From contig NC_065553.1 of NCBI RefSeq assembly GCF_022605725.1, forward strand, positions 8,928,001 to 8,992,000: DNA of 64,000 nucleotides, given 5' to 3'. The notes beneath the pieces are model-generated. The model was not told where the DNA came from and did no database searches. It saw only the letters and a list, made by a program, of their open reading frames with translations. This document shows, piece after piece, positions 23,942 through 35,593 of this stretch. Origin of the DNA: Anthonomus grandis grandis. Taxonomy: Eukaryota; Arthropoda; Insecta; Coleoptera; Curculionidae. How positions within the stretch are numbered: position 1 is the first letter of the stretch; each line of letters begins with the position of its first letter. The position numbers and the translations under genes were made by a program.

Positions 23942-24866
23942 CAAAGGAAACCATACAGATTATGATGCCATCAATCTCCCGAGCAACCATGGCACAGTAT
24001 AGCAGTAGTTTGAAGCTTTGGTGAAAATTCTGCTTTACTAATAACACCAGTGTATATTCTAACTGTACAAAACTTATCTTAAGGTTCTTATCTGAAATGT
24101 TCCAAGAAGGAGCATTACACGGCTCTCTAAATTGTGCCAGGTTCGCTTTATCCTTAATTATATCATCAGAAATAGGCTCAGACCCTGAGATTAAGAGGTT
24201 CTTTAAGGGTGTTAAAAATTTGAGACCAGGCAAACCAAGATATAACTGGACTTGGAATCCATCTGTTGTGCTAACGTACTTAAGAAGCCTCTATCCAAAC
24301 AAAAGTTTAACTCGACAGAACCTCACATTTAAACTTTCTACCTTATTAGCCCTAATTACTGCCCATCGGGTGCAAACATTTCCTTGACTGAACTGGAAAA
24401 TATTTATAGAAATCAATCAGGTTTTCAAATTTTAATTAAAGACCGAATTAAAACTAGCGGTAGGAATAAGTTACAACCAGTTTTACGTATTTCATATTAT
24501 TTAAAAGATTTAAATATATGCGCCGCTACCACCTTGGATGATTATTTAGAAAAAACTTCTGTTCTGAGAGGGAATGTGTCAAAACTATTTATAACCTTCA
24601 AAAGATCGTACAGAGCGGCCAAAAGTCAGTCTATTAGTCGTTGGATTAAGGTCACTCTTACAAAAAGCGGAACTAACACCGAAATATTGTCGGCACATAG
24701 TACTAGACATTCTGCTATGTCGCTAGCGAAAAGTAAAGGGTTGAGTTTAGACTTAATTAAAAATACTGCAGGTTGAACTTCGAAATCAAATTCTTTTGCT
24801 AACTTTTACAACTTAACTGTTGTAAATAAAGAGGATTTTTTTCCCTTCAGTCCTAGAAAGCAATGA
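23923..24866 (+). pseudogene. DIRS tyrosine recombinase, broken
   Basis: In frame 1 from 23923 the core-binding domain reads LRRRGLTKETI and MAQYSSSLKLW. A TGA (24022-24024) follows next to TGG, where Trp is likely. The frame then continues with FLSEMFQEGALHGSLN and KRFFKGVKNLRPGKPRYNW to AHRVQTF, with the catalytic Arg at codon 24367-24369. A one-base deletion near 24380 shifts to frame 0: LTELENIYRN, then SAHSTRHSAMSLAK, which holds the His-x-x-Arg pair. A TGA at 24774-24776 replaces the expected Trp of AGW. The frame then runs through NSFANFYN, with the nucleophile Tyr at 24807-24809, to TGA 24864-24866. All four recombinase residues (R, H, R, Y) can be seen, but the frame is split in three. 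The enzyme integrates the circular DNA intermediate. Confidence 0.88.
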
Positions 24867-25170
24867 TCGCTAGGCTGCTTGTATCCTAGTATATTTACAT
24901 ACTTAGTTCGATTTTGTATAATAATTACTTAGGATTTGATTCCTAAGTAAAATAGTATAATATTTATATACTGTTATTATAGGTTAGAGACCCTTGTCTT
25001 TTTTTCCTAATTTATAAGCTATTTACTTATATTTTGTTAATCTGGTTTGATTTTTTTTCAGAGGAAGTAATATAATATGTTTTCAACTCTTGTGTATAGA
25101 ACTATTTATCCCTATGGCAGTGTAAGTATATAGATAATAAAAAAGAGAGATCTCAAATCGCTCTAAACAT

Positions 25171-25271
25171 CTACAGTGTGATCATGAGAGCAAGGCGTGA
25201 ATATAATTATAAGATTAAACGAACTTACCTAAGTGAAGTTCAATCTTAATTATGTTCACGCCTTGCTTGAG
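25171..25271 (+). repeat. DIRS internal complementary region (circle junction copy)
   Basis: The first half (25171-25208) is the reverse complement of the outer left end from 20582, including its CTCTCATG variant. The second half (25202-25271) is the reverse complement of the extreme right end (about 25473-25542), including its TTGAGTGATC variant. They meet at TATAATT (25202-25208), which is shared by both ends. This is the hallmark that lets the DIRS cDNA be completed as a circle. Confidence 0.9.
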
Positions 25272-25355
25272 TGATCACATCCCGCCTCACCCAAATTATA
25301 TTACGCTCGTGATATCCTCGCAACCCTTGTGATGACCGATTTGAGATAAAACCTC

Positions 25356-25542
25356 AAATAAAAACTGAGGGTTGCCGGCGTAGTGTGTGGGTTATTAGCG
25401 GGGGGTTATCGATTTTGGCTTTGATACCGGTTCGTGCGCCGTTCCAGCGTATGATGTACTACAGTGTGATCACTCAAGCAAGGCGTGAACATAATTAAGA
25501 TTGAACTTCACTTAGGTAAGTTCGTTTAATCTTATAATTATA
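25356..25542 (+). repeat. DIRS right inverted terminal repeat plus right-end extension
   Basis: Positions 25356-25496 are the reverse complement of the left repeat. Positions 25497-25542 are unique to the right end and contain an imperfect hairpin: AAGATTGAACTT pairs with AAGTTCGTTTAATCTT. The end sequence AATTATA (25536-25542) repeats the first seven bases of the element. A higher-GC linker (25272-25355) separates it from the internal complementary region. Confidence 0.9.
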
Positions 25543-28500
25543 GATACCAGGGAGAATCTCTCCATTAATGTTTTTATGGCCCTATTCTCTCTGGGTATTA
25601 TTCTTAACAAGTCTGGCATTGATTATACTCGCGAAAATAATGATGAAAAAATCAGTCACCTATGGAGTTTTTGCTGGGTAAGTGCGCGAAAGAAACGTTT
25701 AAAAAAAAGAAAACATAGAACTAAAAAACAATATTTTAAAAAAAACATTAGAATATCATAGAACCAACCAATACCTGCGCATTGAACAACATGATGGAAG
25801 CCAACAGAAAAATATGGTCACAAGATTAGAACGAGTACTACTTATTAAAAGTAAACTTAGAGTATGAAAATCTGAGCTAAAAGCAAAGAACAAATTTCTC
25901 GCCGCAATATCATTGGCAGTACGTATACTGCTGTAGTAACGTTTGTATATATTGTTAATTTTGCATATTTCGGCTATTTTGATATGTTTGTATGTTTTAT
26001 ACTCATATTAATATTTTATTATTAATTTTTAATTTAATTATTATTTATTGTATGTAAGTATGTTTTAATCATAATACTTTTTGCAAGAAAGCTGTGAATC
26101 TTATATGTAGCATAAATTAGCGGACATTTGTATTTATTTAATTTAAGTCTAAAAAAAATTTTGGAAAGAAATATGAGGAAAAACATTCACTAAAATTGGA
26201 AAAATAAGCAAATTTAAAGACCGTAAACAAGTTTATCAGTAAATCGTTATCGTATTTTCCTGCGAAAAAGTAACGTGCAATAAATATTTGCACATATAAC
26301 ATATTATAGAAAAATTATACATCAATTTGTTGTTTTAGAAATATATTTAAAAATATTACCTGACGTTACAGCTTTACAACTTAGAAGTAGAGAGTAATAA
26401 TGGTATACATAATAAAATTTTAATAAAATGCATAAATATGAAAAATTAAATTAAACATTTAATTTAGATAATTTAATTATTTTCGAATTAACTATAGAAA
26501 ATACAGTAAATGCAATTTAGAAATATAAGCCATCCGGAGATATAAGCCATTTAAGCTGATGGGTTTAGATATCGAACAAGGGATAATATAGTAGCTCACT
26601 GTGATTACTTTGTTATATGCGTATGATACAAAATTATATTATGGCTGCAATAGTATTTTATAATGAGTTACTTATTTTTAATTGAATTCGTCACATCAAT
26701 ACAGATTTCACTTAGTATTTTGTAGGTGCAATAATAACAACCTGCTTTTTAATGTTGCCAATTGTAATGTTGTTTTTTATTCTCTAAAGAAAAACGTAAA
26801 ATACTATAGAAAACGAGGGTATGTTGAGAGCAATGGAACTCCGAGATTTAGAGGTGACGCTTGATAGTACTATTTTTTTTATGTGAGATCAACGTTGGAG
26901 CACATTTCTAGAACGTGGTCATCATACTATAATAATCAGGTAAATAAACAAGAAAATATTCGGCTTATATTTTTAAAGTTTCTTTCGTAGAAACGTGACA
27001 GAGTATATCTAAAAATTGGTTTTCTATTCCAGCGTCTTTTAGAAAGCTTTTTTTGTAGTCTTGAAAATCTGCTGATTTGTAATTTTTATTCAAAATTTTA
27101 ATAATAAAATTGAATAACCCAATTAGTTGCGATATTTTAATCTTTACGTGCCCCAAATTTTATCCGGAGATTCTGGAACTTTTTACCCAGAACGAATATT
27201 TAGAAATTATTCTCTCTAATGTGTAGATCCAGGATTTTTTATTCTATTTAGGACCAATACGATCTATTTAACTGCAGTTTATCTAAAATTAAACGAGTGC
27301 ACTTTTCCTAAATAGTAACCCTAACATTTATTAATTTTTTCTTATTTAACTGTTATTATTGATAATGTATTATTTTGTTTATCTTAAGAATATAGTTGGT
27401 GTAGTGCTTTTTTTTTTCTCCCACTTAATAATTTTAATATTTCTGTGAAGTGGTATAAATTAAATAAAATAAATAAAAAAGATTATTATACACTAATTTA
27501 AAACTAATATAACCAATGATTAACACATTCTTTTTTCCTATTTTAAAACTTTTGTTTGCAAGAGAGCATACGCATACGCAAATAATATTTTTTCAGTAGC
27601 ATGCAGTAACATGATAATTTTTGAAATATTTTATCTTTATTCACTAGATCCTTCATTTTATAGATTAATTTGTCAATTATATAGCTTGAGGATCAGAGAA
27701 ATGAGTAATTTGAGTATCATCAGCGTAAAGGTTTTTCAGAGCTGGTTGCTATGTTTAGTAAATCAAATGTGCGTAAATTAGATATATGAAATAATGAAAA
27801 CACTTAAAACTTTTTAGTTCCCTTTTTATGAAGGTCTAAAATCTAAAGCCCATTAGACTGATATTAAGAAAAACTTATATATTATGCTTCCTTATAAAAA
27901 AAACAAGTTACTTGATTTAGTTTATTATTATTTTTATACGTTTACCAAACTATACATACTGTTCCCTTTTAAAAACTTATCGCTAACTTACTTGCAAAAG
28001 ATATCATTTAAAAATCCCCTGAAACTTAATAATAATTACCTTTGGGAAATGTCTAAGTTAACTATTAAACTTTGCGAAGTTTTTCATTTTACCCAAGGGA
28101 GCTTCTTAACTTGCTAATAAAGTGACATGGTTTTTAACTGCTAAAGTTAGAGTGTAAAGTGTGTTAGATAGTCTTATTAAAAAAGTTATGAATTTTTAGT
28201 TAACGGTAAGATGTGTTTCCGAAGAGCAACATTGTGTTTATGTGTGTTTAAAGGGTTTATCTGAAGTTCTTTAAATAATTAAAAAACCTTTGAAAATAAG
28301 TCTTATTTAATAAAAAATCTATTTTTTCATTAAATTAAGGATACTAGTGTTTTTGGCTATTGTGGAATATTTCTTCACTATAAAAATAAGAAATTTTGGA
28401 TAGGACATTTTACTAATTTTGATTGCCACATTTCTATTCTGGTAATTACAAAATTAAATAAACTATTAAATGGTAATTTTTTTATTATATTTTTCATATT

Positions 28501-29554
28501 ACCTTTGATGTAAATGGACTGCCAACTATATAAATATTCTGGCGACCATGTTACTTTATCAATTTAAAATTCATACTTATTATACTTTTATGTTTACCAA
28601 GTTTAATTTATTTATTTGCCTATTTCGACTTTAATAAATTTTATGCTTGTTCAAGTTTTAAACTCTTGTAATCGAAAATTACTCTTTTCGTAAAATGTTT
28701 AACGTAAATAATTATGTATTTAATAAGTCGCTATTAACACTATTTTTTTAATTTGTAGTATATTTTGACGACTTCCATAGAAGTTTATTGGGTACGGACT
28801 ACACTTTACTTAACATTAAATTGTTTGGAAGTTTTAATTTGGTTTTTCGAGAATGCACTAGTTGACAACTGTTTTTATCGAGAATGAAAGCATGCTGCAA
28901 AATTTTTCAACAAATTTAATATTTCTTAAAATCCATTAAAATATCTATATTTGAAGTTCCCACAAATAAAATGAGGCCATAAGATACTTCTACAATCAAA
29001 TATGCAAAATATTTAAAGCCATAGAAAATCAAATTTAAATTAGTAATAAGTTAATTAATTAACTAACTTTAAACAAGTTAAGGGAAAATTGAGGCAAACG
29101 AATGCCAAACGAGATAAAAGCATAAATTGTCTTGTGAATTTTCAAACTTATTTTCATTAAAACTGTTTTATTATAGTTAGTCACTATTATACCTTGGCGT
29201 GATGCCTTAGAAAGTTCTCGTAACAAGAAATATTATAATTTTAACCGCTATAAAGTTTGAGTAAAACTCGAGTAAGCTTGCTTTTAAACTTAAGATGTTA
29301 ATTAGGATAATTTAAATTTAAAAGGTAAATATTCAAATATATTTTCCAAAAGCCAAATAATTATTATAAATAAATTTTAATTTTTTTACAGGTTATATAA
29401 CCTGGTAAGTAAAGTATAGTTTGGTTAAAACCTAATAATTTATATATAATATAAGAATATCTTGTTATACAAATATAAGCTTATGTATGCATTATATTTT
29501 TGAATAGTTTTGTTTTAAATTTGATTATTAATTTTACATTACACATTATAATTG

Positions 29555-29628
29555 GCCCCGTCCTAGATTTTCACAACAACAACATTTTTACATTGTAAAT
29601 CTGTGATATAAATAAATAAATAAATAAA
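29555..29628 (+). mobile_element. Probable LINE 3' end with (AAAT)n tail
   Basis: The sequence CCCCGTCCTAGATTTTCAC, a TTACATTGTAAATCTGTGAT segment, and then ATAAATAAATAAATAAATAAAT form the kind of 3' end seen on insect Jockey/CR1-type LINEs (a short 3' UTR block followed by a simple (AAAT)n tail). No coding part is recognisable upstream, so it is a heavily 5'-truncated copy. Confidence 0.45.
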
Positions 29629-31169
29629 TCAATTGGGATTACATTTTTATATGTTATAAATTAAATTGGTAACTAAGTTTAAATATAACGGTAAAAAATA
29701 CATACATATTAAAGAATTGAGGTTTGACGGGGATTTTTCTATATCTTCTATGCAAATGTATCTCTACATCATCAGAGGTTTTTTCTATAAAGATAATTTA
29801 TTGCGGTTACTATAATGTTTTTCTAAACTACATGGTGATTTCCTATTATTTTCTGACGCCTGATTCTTTAGACTTGCTTTATACCCAAGCACTTTAAACT
29901 TCTCGAGCTTATTTCCACTCAATTCTATTTTTATACATAATAGTGGTCCTAGTTTTCATATATAAATAGGATTTTATAATAAAATGTGCGCTAATATCTA
30001 CCTTAAATTTATCTTGATCAGTTGCTCTAAGTAGTAAAAATGGCATATAAAGAACATGTCTAATTTTGTTCTCTTGTTTTAAGTTCAAGTTATCTCAGTA
30101 AGTACCGCTTGCCAAATATCTACTCCAAATTTTTCTTTCTTACTGGTTTTAAAAAACAGAACAAGTTAGTTGAATATTAAATCTGTTCAGTTCAAGATAA
30201 TTAACTAACTAAAAAGGGTCAAGGGATCTCATTTTAAAAAAATTATTAAAATCTTAATGATCTGAAAGGGCGTTCTTATGCTCACCTAAAATAAAAATCC
30301 AACTACTTCTTATTATAAATGACTACAATATTTAATGCTACTTAGTGGTAAGTTTCTTATGTCCGAAATTTTACCAGTTTATATAAATCGAACGAATCAA
30401 TGATCCAAAAAGTTAATTATGAAAGGAAAAATTTCCTTATTAGTTGTTGATAGTGCATAAAGTCAAATGCCTTTAATATTCAGTGTAGAAGGTTTCTTTT
30501 TACTTTTCAGTTTAAGAATTAAGGAATTAGGTGTCAAATTAAATACCGTAAACCAGATTCCAATTAACAAAGAATATTTTTTAAAAACAAATATTATTAA
30601 AATACTATTATTTTTTTCACATTCTTTATCTCGCAAACAAAACCTTAATCTATGAATTTTTTTCTGATACTTGCTATTTGCTTTTATTTCACATACTATA
30701 ATTATTGTATACAGAAATACATTAATCCGCTGCTTCAGACTATGCTTTACTAATCACTATGGCCAAGTACTAGAGCATACTCAAGCCAATAATTCAAAAG
30801 GCATGTATGCTAACAAATGGTTTACAAGACGCATAATTATAGTTATTTGCATAAACATGAGATGTGTTGCCTACGAATGGAACCAACCATAGGGTTATAA
30901 ATGCAAGTTTAATATTTATGCTAGGAGACTCCTTTAAACAATGTTACTTGGCCTAATCAAATGTAAAAAATTATAAAAAAACGCAATTTATATCCAATTA
31001 AGTTATGCAGCTAAAAAATATTTAGAAAAATCAATAGCTTCTTAAAATCCCTCTATAAATGTTAATTAAAAAAATTAATTATTGACTATATTAAAATGCT
31101 TTAATGAACATTCGAATTAAACTGCTATTATTTAAATGACTAAAACTGGTAAAGCGTCATTAATAATGC

Positions 31170-31540
31170 TATTTGTAAAACCGGGACACAAAACACACTC
31201 GTTATAAAACCCTGTCGGAGGCGCAAATGAGCAAAAGGCCAAAAATATACTCACTTTAACATATTTATACCCTTTATGTTTTTGTCGACAACAAAAGCAG
31301 GCTACATATTTATTTAAAAATTCTCCCCATGGGCATGTCGGCTAATAAATTTCGGAAAAGTCCTCATTTACTGTAATTAATTTGTAGCCGTTCTGCGAGT
31401 ACCGAGAATAATGAGCGTTTTTAAATAAACCCCGCATAAATTTTAGACGTGCGAGCCGCGTTGACGCGATGAAAAGAGCGACGCCGGTACAAATTGGGGA
31501 TTATTTGTTTCTGTCGGAGAGTTTTCCTAATTCGTTTTAA
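31170..31540. other. Higher-GC non-coding island
   Basis: This is one of the most GC-rich non-transposon patches in the window, with GACGTGCGAGCCGCGTTGAC and GCGACGCCGG inside AT-rich DNA. There is no ORF of note and no repeat signature. Long stretches look constrained rather than mutationally drifted, so it is a candidate cis-regulatory element or a promoter-proximal region of an unseen non-coding transcript (inference). Confidence 0.3.
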
Positions 31541-31931
31541 TTTTTATTTTTGCTAACACTAATCTACCAGACAAATCTCTAGTTAGGTTTGTAAATTTTT
31601 TTTTTAAGTAAATAAGCTGCTTGTTTACTAATTCAATTGACATTGTAGGTAAAAGGTTTTTTGTTAAAAATCTACTTTATTTTCTTCAAGTAATAATCTA
31701 ATAAAGGAGAAAGAGGGAAAGGTGACATTAACATACAGTTCAATACTGGATGTTATGAGGCAGCTCTTTTCTTAGTCTTAAAAAAACTTATTCCTGACAT
31801 GTACAAATACTAGTTGCAGCTGTTTCGCTGATATGCATCTAAGTTAATCAATGCAAGGATTTTGTTCAGTTATTGGCAGTTTTAATGAAAATTAAAAAGT
31901 ACATTATTTTATGGATGGTATAAAGATCGAA

Positions 31932-32060
31932 ACGTTGTTTGTTTGAAATCTTACGAGAAGCGGTAGTTTTTATGAAAACCGATGAGGAAAGCGAATTGTC
32001 AAAAATGTATTAAATAAATCCCTCTTTTTTTTAAATAAATATCGTACAGAAGTCGTTAAT
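31932..32060 (+). repeat. Dispersed direct repeat, copy 1
   Basis: This segment is about 129 bp and starts at ACGTTGTTTGTTTGAAATC. It matches 34513-34642 through ACCGATGAGGAAA, TAAATAAATCC and the ending CGTACAGAAG(T/A)CGTTAATTT. The match is imperfect (several substitutions and small indels). It may be part of a transposon family not otherwise visible here. Confidence 0.7.
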
Positions 32061-32734
32061 TTTCTATATTATATCTCCACAATTTTCTGAAATTAAGTTA
32101 GGCCTAGAATCTGCTATATAACGCACACTAAAATCCATTAATATATGAGTATTTCGGCAAAAATTGACAAATGCTGCGGATTTATTATTTTGTTTCAAAA
32201 CTAAACAAATCTCATAATATTCAAGCAATAGCAATTATTGATTCGTTTAAAGCACAACCCAACAAGTCCAATATAAATTAAACTATTTTTTAAAATAAAT
32301 TATTTATAAGAAACAAAAATGACCCAATTTACGATCATATTTAATTTTTTTTACGATTTTTAGGTAGTTTAACGTAATTCTAGCAATCCAATATCATTTT
32401 GTTTTGATATGCAATAGGTGCAGCTCTTACCAACGACTACAATAAATAAATCCTTTTATTTTCAAATTAGCTATTACACCTTTTGCTGTGAGACAAATTC
32501 TGCTCAGTCGGTATTTGATACCTGGACTAAAGATTAAGCAGAAAGGCGCTGCATAAAATTAGATTCTGCTATTCTTGAATATACTACAGGTCTTGAGGTA
32601 AGCCTTGATAGTGACACGCTTGCTATGGTGGCCAAAATAGGAACTCGCATATAGTTCTTACTTCATTATTTTGGTTACTTACTGAAACTACAAAAATTTA
32701 TATCTGCAATTCAAACAAACATTCACATTTCAGT

Positions 32735-33150
32735 AGATGGAGTTCGCAGGCTTAGGATCAAGAAATCAAAAAGTTCCTTTTTTAAAAAGGTGCCGACGTT
32801 TCGACGTTTATTTACGTCTTTTTCAAGGCTTTTTACTGTGAAGAAGCTTTTTTGTTAATATGGCAACAGAACAATAAATGTAGATGGGCACATATATGAT
32901 TATACTTTGAACAAATATAACATAAATCACACATAAAAGACAATAATTTTTCTTTTTTTTTCATCACATATGTGCCCATCTACATATATTGTTTTGTTGC
33001 TATTACTATATATACGAGTACAATCGACAAAAAAGCGTCTTCACAGTAAACAGCCTTGAAAAAGACGTAAAGAAATGTCAAAACCGGCAACTTATCAAAA
33101 AAGTAAGTTTTTGATTTCTTGGTTCTAGACCTGCAAACTTCATTTACGCT
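32735..33150. mobile_element. Inverted-repeat element resembling tail-to-tail Penelope-like termini
   Basis: The left arm (about 32735-32917) and right arm (about 32960-33150) are imperfect reverse complements across nearly 180 bp, with a short AT-rich spacer. Shared blocks include CAAGAAATCAAAAA, ACGTCTTTTTCAAGGCT, TTTACTGTGAAGA and TGTAGATGGGCACATAT. Each arm contains a hammerhead-derived block: on the minus strand of the left arm, GACGT-AAATAA-ACGTC is a perfect 5-bp stem followed by GAAA and CGTCGG, but the CTGANGA core has become CTTGAAAAA. No coding sequence is present. It could instead be a foldback MITE. Inverted terminal repeats with such motifs are known from Penelope-like elements. 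Confidence 0.55.
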
Positions 33151-33360
33151 TTATAGAATTATTAGAATTATTAGAATTTCGCAATCGAAAAAAAATTTTT
33201 CAATTGCCTGAAATGCCTTTCTACAAAAAATGAATCTTAGAACTCTACTTTGTATACATTTTGAAAAAAATTGGGAGGAAGATCTGAACTTATGAATCTT
33301 GAACTGATTGGTACAAATCTATAAAAAAAGTAATTTTTTTATTCCCTCGTGAATTTAAGT

Positions 33361-33559
33361 TTTTCAACAAGATGGGGCACTGCCTGACTTTAGTAGAATT
33401 GTAGAATTGTGAATCTATCTTCGATCTACATCAAAGAATATTTGATGCATGTCGCAATATAGATGTTGCCACTTTCCAAGTGTTCGTGAAAAGTTCTCCA
33501 ATATATTATTCTGCGATCTTAAAGTTAATTGTGCACATTTTCAACACCTTTTGAAGTGA
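33361..33559 (+). pseudogene. Tc1/mariner transposase remnant with internal deletion
   Basis: Plus-strand reading gives FQQDGALPDFSRIVEL at 33363-33410, which is the second catalytic Asp box (QQDGA). It then jumps to SIFDLHQRIFDACRNIDVAT and FQVFVKSSP (33413-33502). After a one-base shift comes NILFCDLKVNCAHFQHLLK, ending at TGA 33557-33559. The last two blocks match the C-terminal end common to these transposases (I.. ACR.I, then R...CL.VNGxHFEHLL). The region with the third Asp is deleted. Upstream (about 33180-33360) is too decayed to read. It is a dead copy. Confidence 0.7.
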
Positions 33560-33842
33560 AATAGTTACATTTTTGTGTTTCCTAAAGTTTCACTATTTTA
33601 AATGGAAATAAAAGTGCGAAAAACAAAATTTTCTGCCATTTTGCTATGAGTTGAAATAATTACTTAATATTTTAAAATCATAAAGCATTCAGTGGGAGCT
33701 AACAATGTATTGTATGACCCCATTTTCAATTTTATTCTTTTTTAAATGACGTGCCACCGCCATAACAAAATTACATTAATTAAAATATTTAAAAATATTA
33801 GATCAAACTCTTCTAAAAATCAAGAAGTTGTGATCGCGGTAC

Positions 33843-33887
33843 AACCAAGTTAAGTGCACTTGACTCTTAAGTAGATTTAACTTGGTT
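33843..33887. repeat. 11-bp perfect inverted repeat
   Basis: AACCAAGTTAA (33843-33853) pairs with TTAACTTGGTT (33877-33887) around a 23-nt loop. It lies in otherwise unremarkable sequence; it may be a remnant of a foldback element. Confidence 0.65.
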
Positions 33888-34512
33888 TTTCTGCTTGTTT
33901 TCCTCTTGAATCAATATAAAATTGTTAAATAATTAGGAAAATATAAGTATAAAAATTATTATTTTTCAAGTGCTACTTTCTTATAATTAACACTAAAAAT
34001 AAACTGTCGTTTTATCTCTATTTTGCATCTATAATATCTAATTTATAGTTAAATGTAATTGCCAGCGTAGCAACCAATAAATTTATGTATAGATAAGCCT
34101 TATCAGTTAATTTATCTGGGTTATTGATTGACATAAAGCCTCCACACCAATTAATAAGTCCTTTATATTAAATTTTATGAGCCAGATATAGAGCTCAGAA
34201 ACTTTCTACCATAAACTGTCTATTTTGGTTACACACAGCATTGAGTACCGTTAATATTGCGGATAACGCGATAAATATAATAAGCGTTGTGTGCATTTTA
34301 GTGCTGAACTTGACCGCAGAACAATTTGATAATAAAAGTATTATTTTGGCTTGTTACACCGGCCTTTCTGCGAGGGAGAGAGAGAGACCCTTATATCAAA
34401 AAGCTTTATTTAAGTAGGTACGATTCATAGTGATTAAGATTATGCTTTAATTTAATTATTGACACAATTAGTGCTGAGTAATAAAAGTGAAATAGTTAAA
34501 ATCAAACATTTC

Positions 34513-34642
34513 AACGTTGTTAGTTTAAAATCTTACAAACAGCAATAGTTTTTATGCAAACCGATGAGGAAAACGAATTCTTCAATAAATTAGTAAATAA
34601 ATCCTTTTTATTTAAATATTTCTCGTACAGAAGACGTTAATT
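34513..34642 (+). repeat. Dispersed direct repeat, copy 2
   Basis: This is the partner of 31932-32060, in the same orientation and about 2.58 kb away. Conserved blocks are ACGTTGTT, AGTTTTTATG, ACCGATGAGGAAA, AAATAAATCC and CGTACAGAAG. Flanks outside the roughly 130 bp do not match, so it is not a simple segmental duplication. Confidence 0.7.
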
Positions 34643-35488
34643 TATGTTAGTTTTAGCTAAAATAAACTGTTTTCTATTTAGCTGATTTAAAAACAAAATC
34701 ATTTGCTTTTTACTAGAAAATATTCAAGCAGAATAGGTCAAGAGTTTGTTGGCAGGTACTTGATGTAAGTGGACCGCATATTGGATTTGTTCTTATAGGA
34801 AAACAATCGACTTTTCCCTGGATATTCTAGTGGTAAAGTTTGCCATACAGTCTTGTTATGGTGTCACACTTTGATATTGAATTTTTATTTGATTTTACTG
34901 AAATATATTTGAATTATTTCTAAGAAAATTTAAAAAATTACCCGATGGATGCTGGGGTGGATACTATTGCTCAAGATATTAACAAAGTGCTCTCACTATT
35001 ATTATTGCATAATAAATTATTTACTTACGAACCCGTTAATTACAAATACATAAAATAAAAACCACTTTAAAGGAAACTTTATGTTTCTTATATATTTATT
35101 TACTATAACATATCTCTTTTCTTAAAAAAAAAATAAGGGTAAATATCATCGCTAGTAATATTGGAATTAATATATCATTATGGTCCTTTTTTTTTAAATT
35201 GTATAAATGCGAGGACTTTTTTGTGCTTTTTGCAGATTGTATTTGACTTTATATGAAGGATAATCTTATAGATATTTATTTAAAAAATAGCAATTCCATT
35301 ATAAAAAATGTTTTAGAATATAATATACAGATTTTATAAAATTAACTATACTTGAAAAATAAAAATTCAATTTCAAAAAATTCGTTAAATATCAAACACG
35401 TTTTGCAATAATAAAATACATATCCACCAATAGCATAGAAATTGCCACGTCATCTAATCACTTGAATTATTTATATATAGTAATTTTT

Positions 35489-35502
35489 TATATATATATG
35501 TA

Positions 35503-35591
<89 letters not shown>
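35489..35591. repeat. (TA)n microsatellite
   Basis: Nearly uninterrupted TA dinucleotides run for about 100 bp with a few TG or AG interruptions, and shorter TA runs continue to about 35612. Such tracts are unstable and often misassembled. Confidence 0.95.

Positions 35592-35593
<2 letters not shown>

Larger units (their letters stand above)
20582..25542 (+). mobile_element. DIRS1-like tyrosine-recombinase retrotransposon (full structure, defective ORFs)
   Basis: This element of about 5 kb has the full DIRS1 architecture. It has inverted terminal repeats (20582-20722 and 25356-25496), a right-end extension to about 25542, and an internal complementary region (25171-25271) that is antisense to both outer ends joined together. 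Between them are Gag-like, RT/RNase H, methyltransferase-like and tyrosine recombinase segments in the usual order. DIRS elements replicate through a circular intermediate and integrate by the recombinase without an integrase. Both outer ends and the junction in the complementary region share the 7-mer AATTATA, which fits the recombination core. At least nine stops or frameshifts and one catalytic substitution make this copy non-autonomous. No target-site duplication is apparent, as expected for this order. Confidence 0.93.
25543..32734. other. Gene-free AT-rich stretch
   Basis: No convincing gene. Short ORFs at 25576-25761, 26682-26864, 26965-27156 (-), 27884-28117, 30467-30655 and 30671-30892 have no known motif. 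Recognisable items are a probable LINE 3' tail with (AAAT)n at about 29555-29628, a decayed hammerhead-like remnant at 29721-29778 (-), a clear higher-GC island at about 31170-31540, and the first copy of a dispersed direct repeat at 31932-32060. Confidence 0.55.

Noticed and set aside
23434..24233. Minus-strand ORFs over the DIRS RNase H and recombinase regions
   Set aside because: They are antisense to frames with clear RNase H, methyltransferase-like and recombinase motifs.
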